Shown in pieces: positions 49,351 to 58,481 of a DNA stretch of 64,000 nt; position 1 is the first letter of the stretch, and every line of letters begins with the position of its first letter. Under the pieces are notes generated by a model. It did not search any database and was not told the origin of the DNA. It saw only the letters and a program-made list of their open reading frames with translations. Source of the stretch: Pseudomonadales bacterium (lineage in GTDB: Bacteria > Pseudomonadota > Gammaproteobacteria > Pseudomonadales > Ketobacteraceae); assembly GCA_020062665.1 (NCBI GenBank), contig JAGUVW010000040.1:62001-126000 (forward strand), written 5' to 3'. Made by a program: the position numbers and the translations under genes.

Positions 49351-49511
49351 GACGTAAGAGATTCCGTTGAGTGAAGCGGACTAACAAAAGTTGTTGATGC
49401 TCCAATAATTACCAACAATGCCGCGTTTTTCAACCCGACCAATAAGGCATTGAATGGGCTAGGGGTTCTCCCTATAATGCTGCAGCCTTTTCATGGCACC
49501 TCACCACTCTG

Positions 49512-49600
49512 GCCCGGGTGGCGAAACAGGTAGACGCAAGGGACTTAAAATCCCTCGGGGGGCGACCCCCGTACCGGTTCGATTCCGGTCCCGGGCACCA
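49512..49600 (+). tRNA. tRNA-Leu(UAA)
   Basis: An 89-base class II tRNA with acceptor GCCCGGG/CCCGGGC, anticodon loop CTTAAAA (anticodon TAA), long variable arm, T-loop TTCGATT, and encoded CCA. In E. coli the matching gene directly follows tRNA-Cys; here 6.2 kb separates them. Confidence 0.97.
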
Positions 49601-49635
49601 TCCTGTCAGTCCCGGGCCAGCCCGATTCCAACTGT

Positions 49636-50754
49636 TCAATTGCTTTTTCTCGCAAGTTTGCGCAGCCGTTTCAGTTCATCCAGCGCTTCCGCTGGGGGTT
49701 CTTCGCCGCTGGAGCCACCGTAATAGAAATACAGGTGGGACTCGAATTCATTCAGGCAGCGGTGTGAATAGTCCGGCACCGCCAGCTTCACGCACTCCTT
49801 CAGATACAGATTGGCGAGGGAGGTTTCGGTCTGCTCCCCCAGAATCCGCTGCAGTATCGCAATCAGATACAGATTGCGGGCCACCTCGATCCTTGCGTCC
49901 GTTTTCATCACATCCTTTTGCATTTGCGCGCGCCAGGCCAGCGCCATGGGGCGGGTGGCTTCATCCAGAATGAATTCGTGCTTCAGGTTGAAGTTTGCGC
50001 CCAGGGTTTCGTACATCTGGATTTCGACGGGTTTGAAACGGCTGGCATTCTGCGCCAGGTAATCGATGCCTTTCTGCCATTGGTCGATTCGTTGCAGCAG
50101 ATCAGGATCGAGACCCTCGATTTGCTGGTAGCGGTTCAGCTTTTCGCGGCTCAGCTTCAGATCGTTATCTGTGATCAGCGTGATGTCCAGCAATCGCTCC
50201 AGCGTTTTGCCGCCGCTGATGCGGGAATTTTTGATGTCCGCCCGTTGCAGATATTCCAGGTAGGCCGCTTCGGCAATGGCGTAGTTGCGCACATAGTAGT
50301 TGAATTCGGCGTAACTGAACGGATTGGCGAACAGTTCCCGCGACACCGTGGTGGCGCCGCTTGCCATCACACCGTCCTGGATGTGGCAGCTGCTGCAGAG
50401 GATCGGCGCCGAACTGAGCAGATACTGGGCGGTGGCGAAATTGCCGGTATTGAACAGGTGACGGGCCTGCTTGAGCTGATCCACCAGGCTGGCCTGGGAG
50501 ATCTGGCGCACCACCGCATGACGCTGCAGCAGATGCGGCTGGGTCTGCATGGAGTGGATCAGCTGATCCAGTTGAGAGGCAATTAATGCCTGATTTTCCC
50601 CTGCGCGAAACCGCGTATCGTTGTAGATGTAAGGGATCAGTGCCGACAGGGAGTTACCTGCCTTGCGCATTTCCTGGTTGATGTCTTCGGCCAGGGCGGG
50701 CAGGTGGATGGATGTCGTCAGGGTCAGCAGGGCCAGCCAGTGTTTCAGTTTCAA
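49636..50754 (-). CDS. Periplasmic protein with a single c-type haem motif, unknown function
   Basis: The 372-residue product has a clear signal peptide (cleaved near LPALA-EDIN, residue 22) and one CxxCH haem-attachment motif, CSSCH at 120-124, in LSSAPILCSSCHIQDGV. The rest is long and helical, unlike small cytochrome c folds, and no obvious methionine ligand region stands out. It could be a redox sensor or an electron carrier. It stands alone on this strand beside tRNA-Leu. The family is not recognised. Confidence 0.82.
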   Translation of the reverse strand: MKLKHWLALLTLTTSIHLPALAEDINQEMRKAGNSLSALIPYIYNDTRFRAGENQALIASQLDQLIHSMQTQPHLLQRHAVVRQISQASLVDQLKQARHLFNTGNFATAQYLLSSAPILCSSCHIQDGVMASGATTVSRELFANPFSYAEFNYYVRNYAIAEAAYLEYLQRADIKNSRISGGKTLERLLDITLITDNDLKLSREKLNRYQQIEGLDPDLLQRIDQWQKGIDYLAQNASRFKPVEIQMYETLGANFNLKHEFILDEATRPMALAWRAQMQKDVMKTDARIEVARNLYLIAILQRILGEQTETSLANLYLKECVKLAVPDYSHRCLNEFESHLYFYYGGSSGEEPPAEALDELKRLRKLARKSN

Positions 50755-50898
50755 GAAATTCCCCTTAAAGAGCGTTTGATTATGGGTAAATATTTAACCG
50801 TTATTACCGGCTACCGGCAGTGGGCCAGATCAATAGCAGCAGAGATTTTCACCAGGATGGCCTATAGTTAAAACACTGATCCACAGGGAAATGGAACC

Positions 50899-51399
50899 AT
50901 GAAAGCATCCGGTCTGGAAAGGGTTCACATGTTGCAGGGTGTTCCCACGTTTGGCGGCATCAACGATGCCGTGCTGTCCTATTTGCTCAAAGAATCCCGT
51001 ACCATCAATCTCAGCGCCGGCACCCTGATCTTTTCCGAGGGTGAATATACCGCGTCCATGTTCATCGTTGAAGATGGCGAGGTTGCCATCTACAAGCAGA
51101 AGGAGGGGCGCAACTGCATCATGGCTGTGCTGGGTGAGGGGGATTGCCTGGGCGAGATGGCGTTGTTCGATTACATGCCCCGCAGTGCGTCGGCAGTGGC
51201 AAAGACGGATTGTCGCCTGATCGAAATTACCTCGCAGAACCTGTATGGTGTGTACCAGATGGACATGGAGCAATTCGCGCTGATTCAGATGAATCTGGGG
51301 CGGGAGATTGCTCGCCGTCTGCGCAAGGCCGATGAGCATTGTGTACGCTGTCCGTTGCGCACGGATTCCGAAATCAAGACGTTCCGGCAGTACCAATAA
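50899..51399 (+). CDS. Cyclic nucleotide-binding domain protein (Crp-like without DNA-binding domain)
   Basis: The 166-residue product is a stand-alone cNMP-binding beta-barrel. The phosphate-binding cassette is seen as GDCLGEMALFDYMPRSASAV (residues ~83-102), with the Gly-Glu and Arg-Ser-Ala pattern that holds the cyclic phosphate. After the C-helix there are ~20 residues with two cysteines and no helix-turn-helix. It could bind cAMP from the cyclase at 37.5 kb, but this is a guess. The membrane-protein gene follows after 18 bases. Confidence 0.88.
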   Translation: MKASGLERVHMLQGVPTFGGINDAVLSYLLKESRTINLSAGTLIFSEGEYTASMFIVEDGEVAIYKQKEGRNCIMAVLGEGDCLGEMALFDYMPRSASAVAKTDCRLIEITSQNLYGVYQMDMEQFALIQMNLGREIARRLRKADEHCVRCPLRTDSEIKTFRQYQ

Positions 51400-51417
51400 A
51401 AGCAAGAGAGTGGGGGC

Positions 51418-52176
51418 ATGGAAGAGAAAAAGGGAGCTGCACCTGGGGGCAGCAAGAGTTTCATAGCGCCTTCGCGCAAGCTGGAATTTTCCGCGCCGTT
51501 ACGCTGGCTGCGCTTGGGGTGGCAGGATTACACGGCGTCGCTGCGCTTGAGTATCGAATACGGCGCCTTTTTTGCGCTGGGTGGTCTGTTGCTCACCGTC
51601 ATTGTGTTTCTCAGTTCCGATTCAATGACGCTGCTGAGCCTGGGCGTGCTGTTTATTCTGCTAGGGCCGCTGTTTGCTTTTGGGCTTTACGATATCAGCC
51701 GCCAGCTGCAGAAAGGGGAGCCGCCGACACTCATTCATTCCATTCATCAGATTCGCAACAGCGCGGCCAATCAGTGGGTATTTGCCGTAGTGGTGATCGT
51801 CATCGGGTTGATCTGGATGCGGGCGGCCACCATGATTCACATTTTCTATCCCGACGATGCCGAACCGGCGCTGGAAGAGCTGCTCACCTTCCTTGCCATT
51901 GGTTCAGGTGTGGGGCTCTTCTTTGCGTCGCTGGTATTTGGAATCAGCGCTTTTTCATTGCCGATGATGGTGGATCGCAATGTGGATGCGATTACGGCTG
52001 CGCTGTCCAGTCTCAATGCCGTCATGACCAACAAGTGGGTGGCGGCGTTCTGGGCGCTGCTGATTCTGCTGTTGGTTGTGATCGGTTTTGCCACGTTGTA
52101 TCTGGGCTTGATCGTGGTCTTGCCGGTGATTGGGTACGCCACCTGGCATGGCTATCGCGATACGATCTTACCCTGA
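51418..52176 (+). CDS. DUF2189-family integral membrane protein
   Basis: The 252-residue product has a soluble ~35-residue N-terminus and about six membrane helices. The conserved stretch LRWLRLGWQDYTASLRLSIE ahead of the first helix and GYATWHGYRDTI at the end are typical of DUF2189 proteins. Function is unknown. It is probably co-transcribed with the cyclic-nucleotide-binding gene. Its last 9 bases overlap the 3' end of ubiG. Confidence 0.83.
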   Translation: MEEKKGAAPGGSKSFIAPSRKLEFSAPLRWLRLGWQDYTASLRLSIEYGAFFALGGLLLTVIVFLSSDSMTLLSLGVLFILLGPLFAFGLYDISRQLQKGEPPTLIHSIHQIRNSAANQWVFAVVVIVIGLIWMRAATMIHIFYPDDAEPALEELLTFLAIGSGVGLFFASLVFGISAFSLPMMVDRNVDAITAALSSLNAVMTNKWVAAFWALLILLLVVIGFATLYLGLIVVLPVIGYATWHGYRDTILP

Positions 52177-52902
52177 CTTTTGTGCGGCGAGCATATAGCT
52201 CACCGCCATCGATCTCTGCAGGGAAAAACGCCGGCGGAATGGATTGAAACGGATGCCCGTGCGCCAGAAGGTGTTGACGCCCGATGAGAGCAGCAGGGCA
52301 TCGAGGGTCGCCGGCGGCACGAATTTGCGCCACTCGTGAGTTCCCTTCGGCAGCAGGCGCAGCACATATTCCGCCCCGATGATAGCGAACAGAAAACTCA
52401 GCGGCGTTTTGTTGAGGGTGGACACAAAGGTGATGCCTCCCGGTTTGAGATTGCGATAGCACGCCGCCATGAACGCCGGCAAATCCCCCACATGCTCCAC
52501 TACTTCCATGTTGAAGATCAGGTCAAAGGATTCCTGCAGCGTGGTCACGTCCTGATAGCGATATTCGATGTGCAGTCCTTGTGATGTGGCATGTTCCTGG
52601 GCGATACGGATATTGCCTTCCGCCAGATCGATGCCTGTGACGTCGGCTCCCTGCCGGGCCAGCGCTTCCGACAGAATGCCGCCACCACAGCCGATATCCA
52701 GCACTTTCAGTCCGCTCAGGGGCCAGTCCTTGTTGCGATCGATGCGACCTTGCTGCGCCAGCACGTCCAGAATCACCTGCACGCGAAACCGGTTCATGAC
52801 GTGCAGCGGCCACATCGGCCCCTGGGGATTCCACCACATTTTGGCCAGTGCATTGAAGCGCGCCAGTTCCGCTGGGTCGCCGGTGGGATTCTGGCTTGTC
52901 AT
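52168..52902 (-). CDS. ubiG: Ubiquinone biosynthesis O-methyltransferase UbiG
   Basis: The 244-residue SAM-dependent enzyme carries out both O-methylations of ubiquinone synthesis. The SAM motif is VLDIGCGGGILSEALAR (residues ~67-83). The N-terminal WWNPQGPMWPLHVMNRFR and the later MEVVEHVGDLPAFM and PKGTHEWRKFV are diagnostic. It follows ppnN in the leftward direction, 18 bases away. Confidence 0.96.
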   Translation of the reverse strand: MTSQNPTGDPAELARFNALAKMWWNPQGPMWPLHVMNRFRVQVILDVLAQQGRIDRNKDWPLSGLKVLDIGCGGGILSEALARQGADVTGIDLAEGNIRIAQEHATSQGLHIEYRYQDVTTLQESFDLIFNMEVVEHVGDLPAFMAACYRNLKPGGITFVSTLNKTPLSFLFAIIGAEYVLRLLPKGTHEWRKFVPPATLDALLLSSGVNTFWRTGIRFNPFRRRFSLQRSMAVSYMLAAQKSG

Positions 52903-52920
52903 TCAGCGTACCACTGTCAC

Positions 52921-54291
52921 TCACCGCACCACGCGATAGCAGGGCTGGTATTTGCCTTCGCCGATCTTCATGCGGTTCTGCTCCACGAAAGTTCGCAGCA
53001 GTTCGTCCAGCGGTTCCATGATCTCGGGGTCGCCATGCAGTTCGAAGGGGCCTTTTTCCTTGATCAGGCGGATGCCATGCTCTTTCACGTTGCCGGCGAC
53101 GATGCCGGAGAACGCGCGCCGCAGATTCGCCGCCAGCTGATGGATGGGCTGATCCTTTTTCAGATTGAGTTTGCCCATGGATTCATGAGTGGGCTCGAAC
53201 GGATACTGCAGGTCGCCAGGAATATTCAGTTTCCAGTTGTAGTAGAACGCATCCTTGTGCTTGCGGCGGAAATGAAAGACTTCGTCGGCCCCGGTCTTGA
53301 CCGTGCGTGCTACTTCTGCGGTGTCGCCGATCACGATCTGGTAGCGGGACTGTGCCTTTTCCCCCAATGTGTTGCGAATGAAGCGGTTGATGGTGTCGAA
53401 GTAGGAGGCACTGGTTTCCGCTGCGGCAAAAATCAGCGGGAACGGGATGCGGGCGTTGCTGGGGTGCAACAGGACACCGAGAATGTAGAGAATTTCTTCC
53501 GCCGTACCCACGCCGCCGGGGAATACGATGATGCCGTGACCGGTGCGCACGAATGCTTCCAGGCGCTTTTCGATGTCCGGCATGATCACCAGTTCGTTGA
53601 CGATAGGATTGGGCGACTCCGCCGCGATGATGCCCGGTTCGGTAATGCCGATGTAGCGACGATTGTATTGGTGCTGCTTGGAGTGGCCGATGGTGGCGCC
53701 TTTCATCGGTCCTTTCATGGCGCCAGGGCCGCAGCCTGTGATGATGTTCATGTCGCGCAGGCCCAGTTCATAGCCTACGTGTTTGGTGAATTCATATTCC
53801 TCGCGGCTGATGGAGTGGCCACCCCAGCACACGATCAATGGCGTGGTTTCGCCTTTGCGCAGGATGTTGGCGTTGCGCAGGATGTGGAACACCGCGTCAG
53901 TGATGCCTTTCTTGTTGGCGAGGTTGAAGCGGTTGGAGTTGCGGATCTCGTTGGTGACATATACCACGTCCCGTAACACGGAAAACAGCTGTTCCCGAAT
54001 ACCGCGAATCATGCGGCCATCGACGAAGGCGCTGGCGGGTGGATTCAGCAGTTGCAGCTTGATGCCCCTGGACTGGCGCACAAAACGGATGTCGAAGTCG
54101 GCAAACTGCTCCAGGATTTCGGCGGTGTTGTCGTTGGTGTTGCCGGCGTTGAGCACGGCGAGGGCGCAGCGGCGGAAGATTCTGAACAGCATGGGGTCGG
54201 TCTGTTTGACCAGCTGATCCACTTCGGAAGGGGACAGCAATTCCAGCGAGGCTTCGGGGGAAACCGTCACCGAGGTGATTTTGGATGTCAT
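52921..54291 (-). CDS. ppnN: Nucleotide 5'-monophosphate nucleosidase PpnN (YgdH, LOG family)
   Basis: The 456-residue product matches PpnN, which splits purine and pyrimidine monophosphates to base and ribose 5-phosphate and is bound by (p)ppGpp in E. coli. The LOG-type active-site segments are TGCGPGAMKGPMKGATIG and VFPGGVGTAEEILYILG. Length and the N- and C-terminal flanking domains fit PpnN, not the short cytokinin-type LOG. It is divergent from pgm. Confidence 0.94.
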   Translation of the reverse strand: MTSKITSVTVSPEASLELLSPSEVDQLVKQTDPMLFRIFRRCALAVLNAGNTNDNTAEILEQFADFDIRFVRQSRGIKLQLLNPPASAFVDGRMIRGIREQLFSVLRDVVYVTNEIRNSNRFNLANKKGITDAVFHILRNANILRKGETTPLIVCWGGHSISREEYEFTKHVGYELGLRDMNIITGCGPGAMKGPMKGATIGHSKQHQYNRRYIGITEPGIIAAESPNPIVNELVIMPDIEKRLEAFVRTGHGIIVFPGGVGTAEEILYILGVLLHPSNARIPFPLIFAAAETSASYFDTINRFIRNTLGEKAQSRYQIVIGDTAEVARTVKTGADEVFHFRRKHKDAFYYNWKLNIPGDLQYPFEPTHESMGKLNLKKDQPIHQLAANLRRAFSGIVAGNVKEHGIRLIKEKGPFELHGDPEIMEPLDELLRTFVEQNRMKIGEGKYQPCYRVVR

Positions 54292-54426
54292 ACCGGGCGA
54301 TGTTCCTTGTATTGATTTGGCCGGGGTGCAGGGGTGCGGGTTTTAAAATAATATACGCACATCATTGATAACTATAGCAACGGCTGGCCGCCGCGTTGCG
54401 GATGCCCAGCATACAGGGAGTCCTTT

Positions 54427-56064
54427 GTGGAAACCATCCAGACGATCCAGACCCGACCTTTCACAGATCAGAAGCCTGGCACCTCCGGCTTGCGCAAAAA
54501 GGTGCGGGTGTTCCAGCAGCCCCACTATCTGCAGAATTTCGTCCAGTCCATCGTTGATGCGTTGCCGGAATCCGGCCGTCAGCGCCTGGTGGTAGGTGGG
54601 GACGGCCGCTTCTACAACCGGGAGGCGATCCAGATCATCCTGGAAATCCTGGTGGCGAATGGCATTCGCGAAGTGCTGGTGGGAGAGGGTGGAATCCTCT
54701 CCACGCCCGCAGTGTCTAACCTGATCCGCCAGACCGGAGCGGATGGTGGCATCGTGCTGTCGGCCAGTCACAATCCCGGTGGCCCGGACGAAGATTTTGG
54801 CATCAAGTTCAACAACGCGAGCGGTGCGCCGGCGCCCGAGAGTGTCACCCAGAAGATCTTCGACAGCACCCGATCGATTCAGCAGTATCGGCGCATGCCG
54901 TTACCGCCGGTGGATCTGTCGGCTGGACGCAGTTACCGATTTCTGGACACTGATGTGCACGTTGTCAGCAGTGTGGACGACTATGCCCGCCTGATGACGA
55001 CGCTGTTTGATTTCGATCGCCTGCGGGATGCGGTGAGTCAGGGTCGGGTGAATCTGCAGTTCGACGCCATGCACGCTGTGACCGGGCCTTATGCCCGGCG
55101 CATTTTCCACGACATGCTGGGGCTGAAACCGGCGTTTCTTCATAACGTCTCGCCGTCAGAAGATTTCGGCGGCGGCCATCCCGATCCTAACCGCGTGCAT
55201 GCCCATGACCTGTGGGAGCGCATGATGTCGGCGCAAGCCACCGATCTGGGCGCGGCATCTGATGGTGACGGCGACCGCAACATGATCATGGGGCGCAATA
55301 CGTTCGTTAGCCCCAGCGACAGCCTGGCCCTGATCGCTGAGCACAGCGCCTGCATTCCCCAGTTCCGCAGCGGGCTGATCGGCGTGGCGCGCTCCATGCC
55401 CACCAGCACCGCCATTGATCGCGTGGCCGCGGCCCTCGGCATTCCCTGCTATGAAACACCCACTGGCTGGAAATTCTTCGGTAACCTGCTGGATGCCGGC
55501 AAGGTGCGCCTGTGCGGCGAGGAAAGCTTTGGCACCAGCGGTGACCACGTGCGCGAGAAAGACGGCGTCTGGGCCGTGCTGTGCTGGCTGAGCATTCTGG
55601 TGGAAACCGGCCTGTCTGTGCAGGAACTGCTGCAGCGGCACTGGGCCCGTTTTGGTCGCAGCTATTATTGCCGGCATGATTACGAGGGGCTGGCGGCGCC
55701 GGCAGCCGAGGCGGTGATGCAGGGTCTGCTGGCGGATGCTGACACCATCGCGCGGCAGTCTTTTGCGGGAAATGCCATCGCCAAGGTGGATTCCTTTACC
55801 TATGCCGATCCGGTGGACGGCAGCATTTCCGCCAACCAGGGCGTGCGCATCCTGTTCGAAAACGGCAACCGGATTGTCTACCGGCTGTCGGGAACCGGCA
55901 CCGACAGCGCCACGCTCAGGGTGTATCTGGAGCAGATCGAACAACGCATGGATCACCTGCAGCACGACGCCCTGGAGTTCAACCGTGAGCTGGGCCGGTT
56001 TGCCCACCAGGTGGCGCAAATCGGGGCGCTGACCGGTGCGCAGGCACCCTCTGTCATGACCTGA
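54427..56064 (+). CDS. pgm: Phosphoglucomutase Pgm (alpha-D-glucose-phosphate-specific)
   Basis: The 545-residue enzyme interconverts glucose 1- and 6-phosphate. The active-site phosphoserine is in VLSASHNPGGPDEDFGIKFN (~residue 113), the metal loop is ASDGDGDRNMI (~278), and the sugar-binding loop is GEESFGTSGDHVREKDG. The start is GTG with GGAG 6 bases upstream. The layout is that of the eukaryote-like Pgm, not the PMM/PGM AlgC type. Confidence 0.95.
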   Translation: METIQTIQTRPFTDQKPGTSGLRKKVRVFQQPHYLQNFVQSIVDALPESGRQRLVVGGDGRFYNREAIQIILEILVANGIREVLVGEGGILSTPAVSNLIRQTGADGGIVLSASHNPGGPDEDFGIKFNNASGAPAPESVTQKIFDSTRSIQQYRRMPLPPVDLSAGRSYRFLDTDVHVVSSVDDYARLMTTLFDFDRLRDAVSQGRVNLQFDAMHAVTGPYARRIFHDMLGLKPAFLHNVSPSEDFGGGHPDPNRVHAHDLWERMMSAQATDLGAASDGDGDRNMIMGRNTFVSPSDSLALIAEHSACIPQFRSGLIGVARSMPTSTAIDRVAAALGIPCYETPTGWKFFGNLLDAGKVRLCGEESFGTSGDHVREKDGVWAVLCWLSILVETGLSVQELLQRHWARFGRSYYCRHDYEGLAAPAAEAVMQGLLADADTIARQSFAGNAIAKVDSFTYADPVDGSISANQGVRILFENGNRIVYRLSGTGTDSATLRVYLEQIEQRMDHLQHDALEFNRELGRFAHQVAQIGALTGAQAPSVMT

Positions 56065-56146
56065 AGCCGCTGTGCCGTGCACTTGACTGGGCACGCCACA
56101 TTCCACAGAATCCCTGCCCTTGAATCCTTTTTTGCTGGAAGTGGTA

Positions 56147-56434
56147 ATGAAAACAGTCGAACTAAGCGGGGAAGAACTCGATTATCAGATGTATTGCCAT
56201 GCCTGCAAGGTCACCGGGCAGACGGCGTCCCGCAGTGCGTTTGATGCCGGTTACCGTCAGGGCCAGTTCCATTTCCAGCAGGACAAGACGCTGCTGCTGG
56301 ATCTGCTGGAAACCTACCGGGTCAACGTGCAGTTTCTGGCGCAAGAGTGGCTGGCATCGAGTGATCGCGGCAGCGCCTGGGGTGAATCGCCGCTGGTGGC
56401 CGTCTGTCGCCTGATCCTGAAGCTGAACAGCTGA
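56147..56434 (+). CDS. Small conserved protein of unknown function
   Basis: The 95-residue helical product (MKTVELSGEELDYQMYCHAC at the N-terminus) has no recognised domain. The ATG at 56147 is preceded by GGAAG. It lies 82 bases after pgm in the same direction and 30 bases before the hydratase gene. The phase-consistent codon pattern and clean spacing support translation. Confidence 0.68.
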   Translation: MKTVELSGEELDYQMYCHACKVTGQTASRSAFDAGYRQGQFHFQQDKTLLLDLLETYRVNVQFLAQEWLASSDRGSAWGESPLVAVCRLILKLNS

Positions 56435-56464
56435 TTCACCTCCTCACCGTCGCAGGGGCCGCCG

Positions 56465-57265
56465 ATGAATTCCTCGTTAAAATTCCAGCTTACTGAAGAC
56501 AGCATTGCCATCCTCACCATGAACCGGCCGGAGGTGCGCAATGCCATCGACGAGGACATGATCGATGGCTTCGAGCGGGCGGTGCAGAAGATCAACAGCG
56601 AAGACAATATCAAGGTTGTGATTCTGACGGGTGCCGGTTCCGCGTTCTGCGCCGGCGGCAACGTCAAGGACATGCAGAACAAGAACAGCATCTTCGGCGG
56701 TACGCCTGCCCAGCTGCGCAACAACTATCAGCGACACATCCAGCGCATTCCGCTGGCCCTGCACGATCTGAAGGTGCCGGCGATTGCGGCGGTGAACGGC
56801 CCGGCCTATGGTGCCGGCTGCGATATTTCCCTGATGTGTGACATGCGGATCGCAGCGGAAGAAGCCACTTTCGCGGAAAGCTTCATCAAGCTGGGCCTGA
56901 TTCCCGGCGACGGCGGGGCGTGGTTTCTGCCCAGAGCAATTGGACGCGCGCGCGCAGCGGAGATGTCCTTTACCGGTGACGCCATCGATGCCGCCACCGC
57001 CGCCAAGTGGGGCCTGGTCAATCGCACCGTGCCAGCCAACCAGTTGATGCCCGAAGCGCTGGCACTGGCCAGACGCATTGCACGCAACCCCGCCACCGCG
57101 ATTCGCATGAGCAAGCAATTGCTGAAAGAAAGCGAGCGGCAGTCGCTGCCCAGTCTGCTGGAAATGTCCGCCGCCATGCAGGCACTGGCGCACTATACCC
57201 GCGACCATTCAGAGGCCGTGGAAGCCTTTCTGCAGAAGCGCCCGCCGGCCTTCACGGGGGAGTAA
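56465..57265 (+). CDS. Enoyl-CoA hydratase/isomerase family protein
   Basis: The 266-residue product is a crotonase-fold enzyme. The oxyanion-hole segments are GAGSAFCAGGNVKDM (~residues 58-72) and AAVNGPAYGAGCDISLMCDM (~105-124). The catalytic region FAESFIKLGLIPGDGGAWFL has Asp in the PGDGG position. It could be a hydratase or an isomerase; the substrate cannot be told. It stands with the small ORF upstream and no other fatty-acid genes nearby. Confidence 0.88.
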   Translation: MNSSLKFQLTEDSIAILTMNRPEVRNAIDEDMIDGFERAVQKINSEDNIKVVILTGAGSAFCAGGNVKDMQNKNSIFGGTPAQLRNNYQRHIQRIPLALHDLKVPAIAAVNGPAYGAGCDISLMCDMRIAAEEATFAESFIKLGLIPGDGGAWFLPRAIGRARAAEMSFTGDAIDAATAAKWGLVNRTVPANQLMPEALALARRIARNPATAIRMSKQLLKESERQSLPSLLEMSAAMQALAHYTRDHSEAVEAFLQKRPPAFTGE

Positions 57266-57353
57266 CCCAAGGTCGCGAACCCTGACTATACTGAACAAGG
57301 TGGGCAAACCGATTTTTGTTGAGCAACAGCAAAGCAAATCTTCAGGGGGTTGA

Positions 57354-58394
57354 GTGGGCAATCCGTTACTCCGGATCCAGTTGCTGCGCAAGCTGTGGGT
57401 GCATCTGACCCCGCTGGAAATGTTCGGCCTGACCTCGCCGGATCGCGTGCAGCGCTCGGGCCAGGGCCTGGGGGATGTACGCCGTCGTGAACTTGCCAAC
57501 CTGCTCAATATCGAGCGTCAACTGCATGAGCTGCGGCGCGGACATGCAGCCCTGGATACCGCCGGGCGTATCGTCAAAACGGCGGAAATCCGCGACATCA
57601 AGGAAGTGAAATTCTCGTCCATCATCGAAGGCACCGACGAGCAGGAAGTTCGCAACGAAGTATTGCCGGATCTGATCAAGCTGCTGGACGTAGCCGCCGA
57701 GATCAACCGGTTCGAGGCACTGGAACGTCTGCTGCGTCTGCAGAAACTCTATCTGCTGACCGAGCGCATCATTTTGGGGCTGGATATCGATGACGTCGAC
57801 AAGGGCGCCATCGACCGGCGCTGGTTCAATCGCTGGAAGCTGAATGCCTGCGAGATTTCGAACGGTGCGCTGCAGCAGCTGTGGGCCCGGATTCTGGTTC
57901 GGGAGTTGAGTAACCCTGGCAGCACCAGTCTCAAAGCATTGGAATACCTGGCCTTTTTCACACTGGAGGACGCCGAGAACCTGAACCGTCTGGCGTCCTG
58001 GGCCTGTGGGGATTTCGTCTATCGCAGCGCGTTGCAGGCGTTGCCGGATCACTTCGATTCCGAACTGTTCGAGCGTCTGGAAGAACAGGGCATCGTGCGC
58101 GGTGTGCTGGGCAAAGTGCTGTCCCGGTCGCTGGTGAGCGAAATCGACGACGGCTTCCGCTGCCGCCTTATCATCGCCGACCGCTGCATTACCATCACCT
58201 CGACACAACCCCGCAATGAGCTGCACGTGCCCGCGTATATGATTACCCATGTGGGGCGGGAGCTGCTGAGCCTGGTGGCACCGCCGGTGGATCAGGCTTA
58301 CCTGGAGCTGGTGGTGCAGGATCTGCAGGCCCGGGGCATGAGCCTTCAAGTCACTGAAATGTCACAGGATAGATTCAGTCAGCAAACCGGATAA
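57354..58394 (+). CDS. DUF2806-like hypothetical protein
   Basis: The 346-residue product resembles DUF2806-type proteins in the central segment (ISNGALQQLWARILVRELSN, PGSTSLKALEYLAFFTLEDA). It is mostly helical and soluble. The start is GTG. Function is unknown. It lies 88 bases before the large PilZ/GGDEF/EAL gene in the same direction. Confidence 0.7.
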   Translation: MGNPLLRIQLLRKLWVHLTPLEMFGLTSPDRVQRSGQGLGDVRRRELANLLNIERQLHELRRGHAALDTAGRIVKTAEIRDIKEVKFSSIIEGTDEQEVRNEVLPDLIKLLDVAAEINRFEALERLLRLQKLYLLTERIILGLDIDDVDKGAIDRRWFNRWKLNACEISNGALQQLWARILVRELSNPGSTSLKALEYLAFFTLEDAENLNRLASWACGDFVYRSALQALPDHFDSELFERLEEQGIVRGVLGKVLSRSLVSEIDDGFRCRLIIADRCITITSTQPRNELHVPAYMITHVGRELLSLVAPPVDQAYLELVVQDLQARGMSLQVTEMSQDRFSQQTG

Positions 58395-58481
58395 ATCTTC
58401 GCCGGTTCCTTTCATTCCCGGAAATTTGACTAAACTTGTTCATATGAATGCTTGGTCATCTATGAACAGGGCAGGTGTGCG

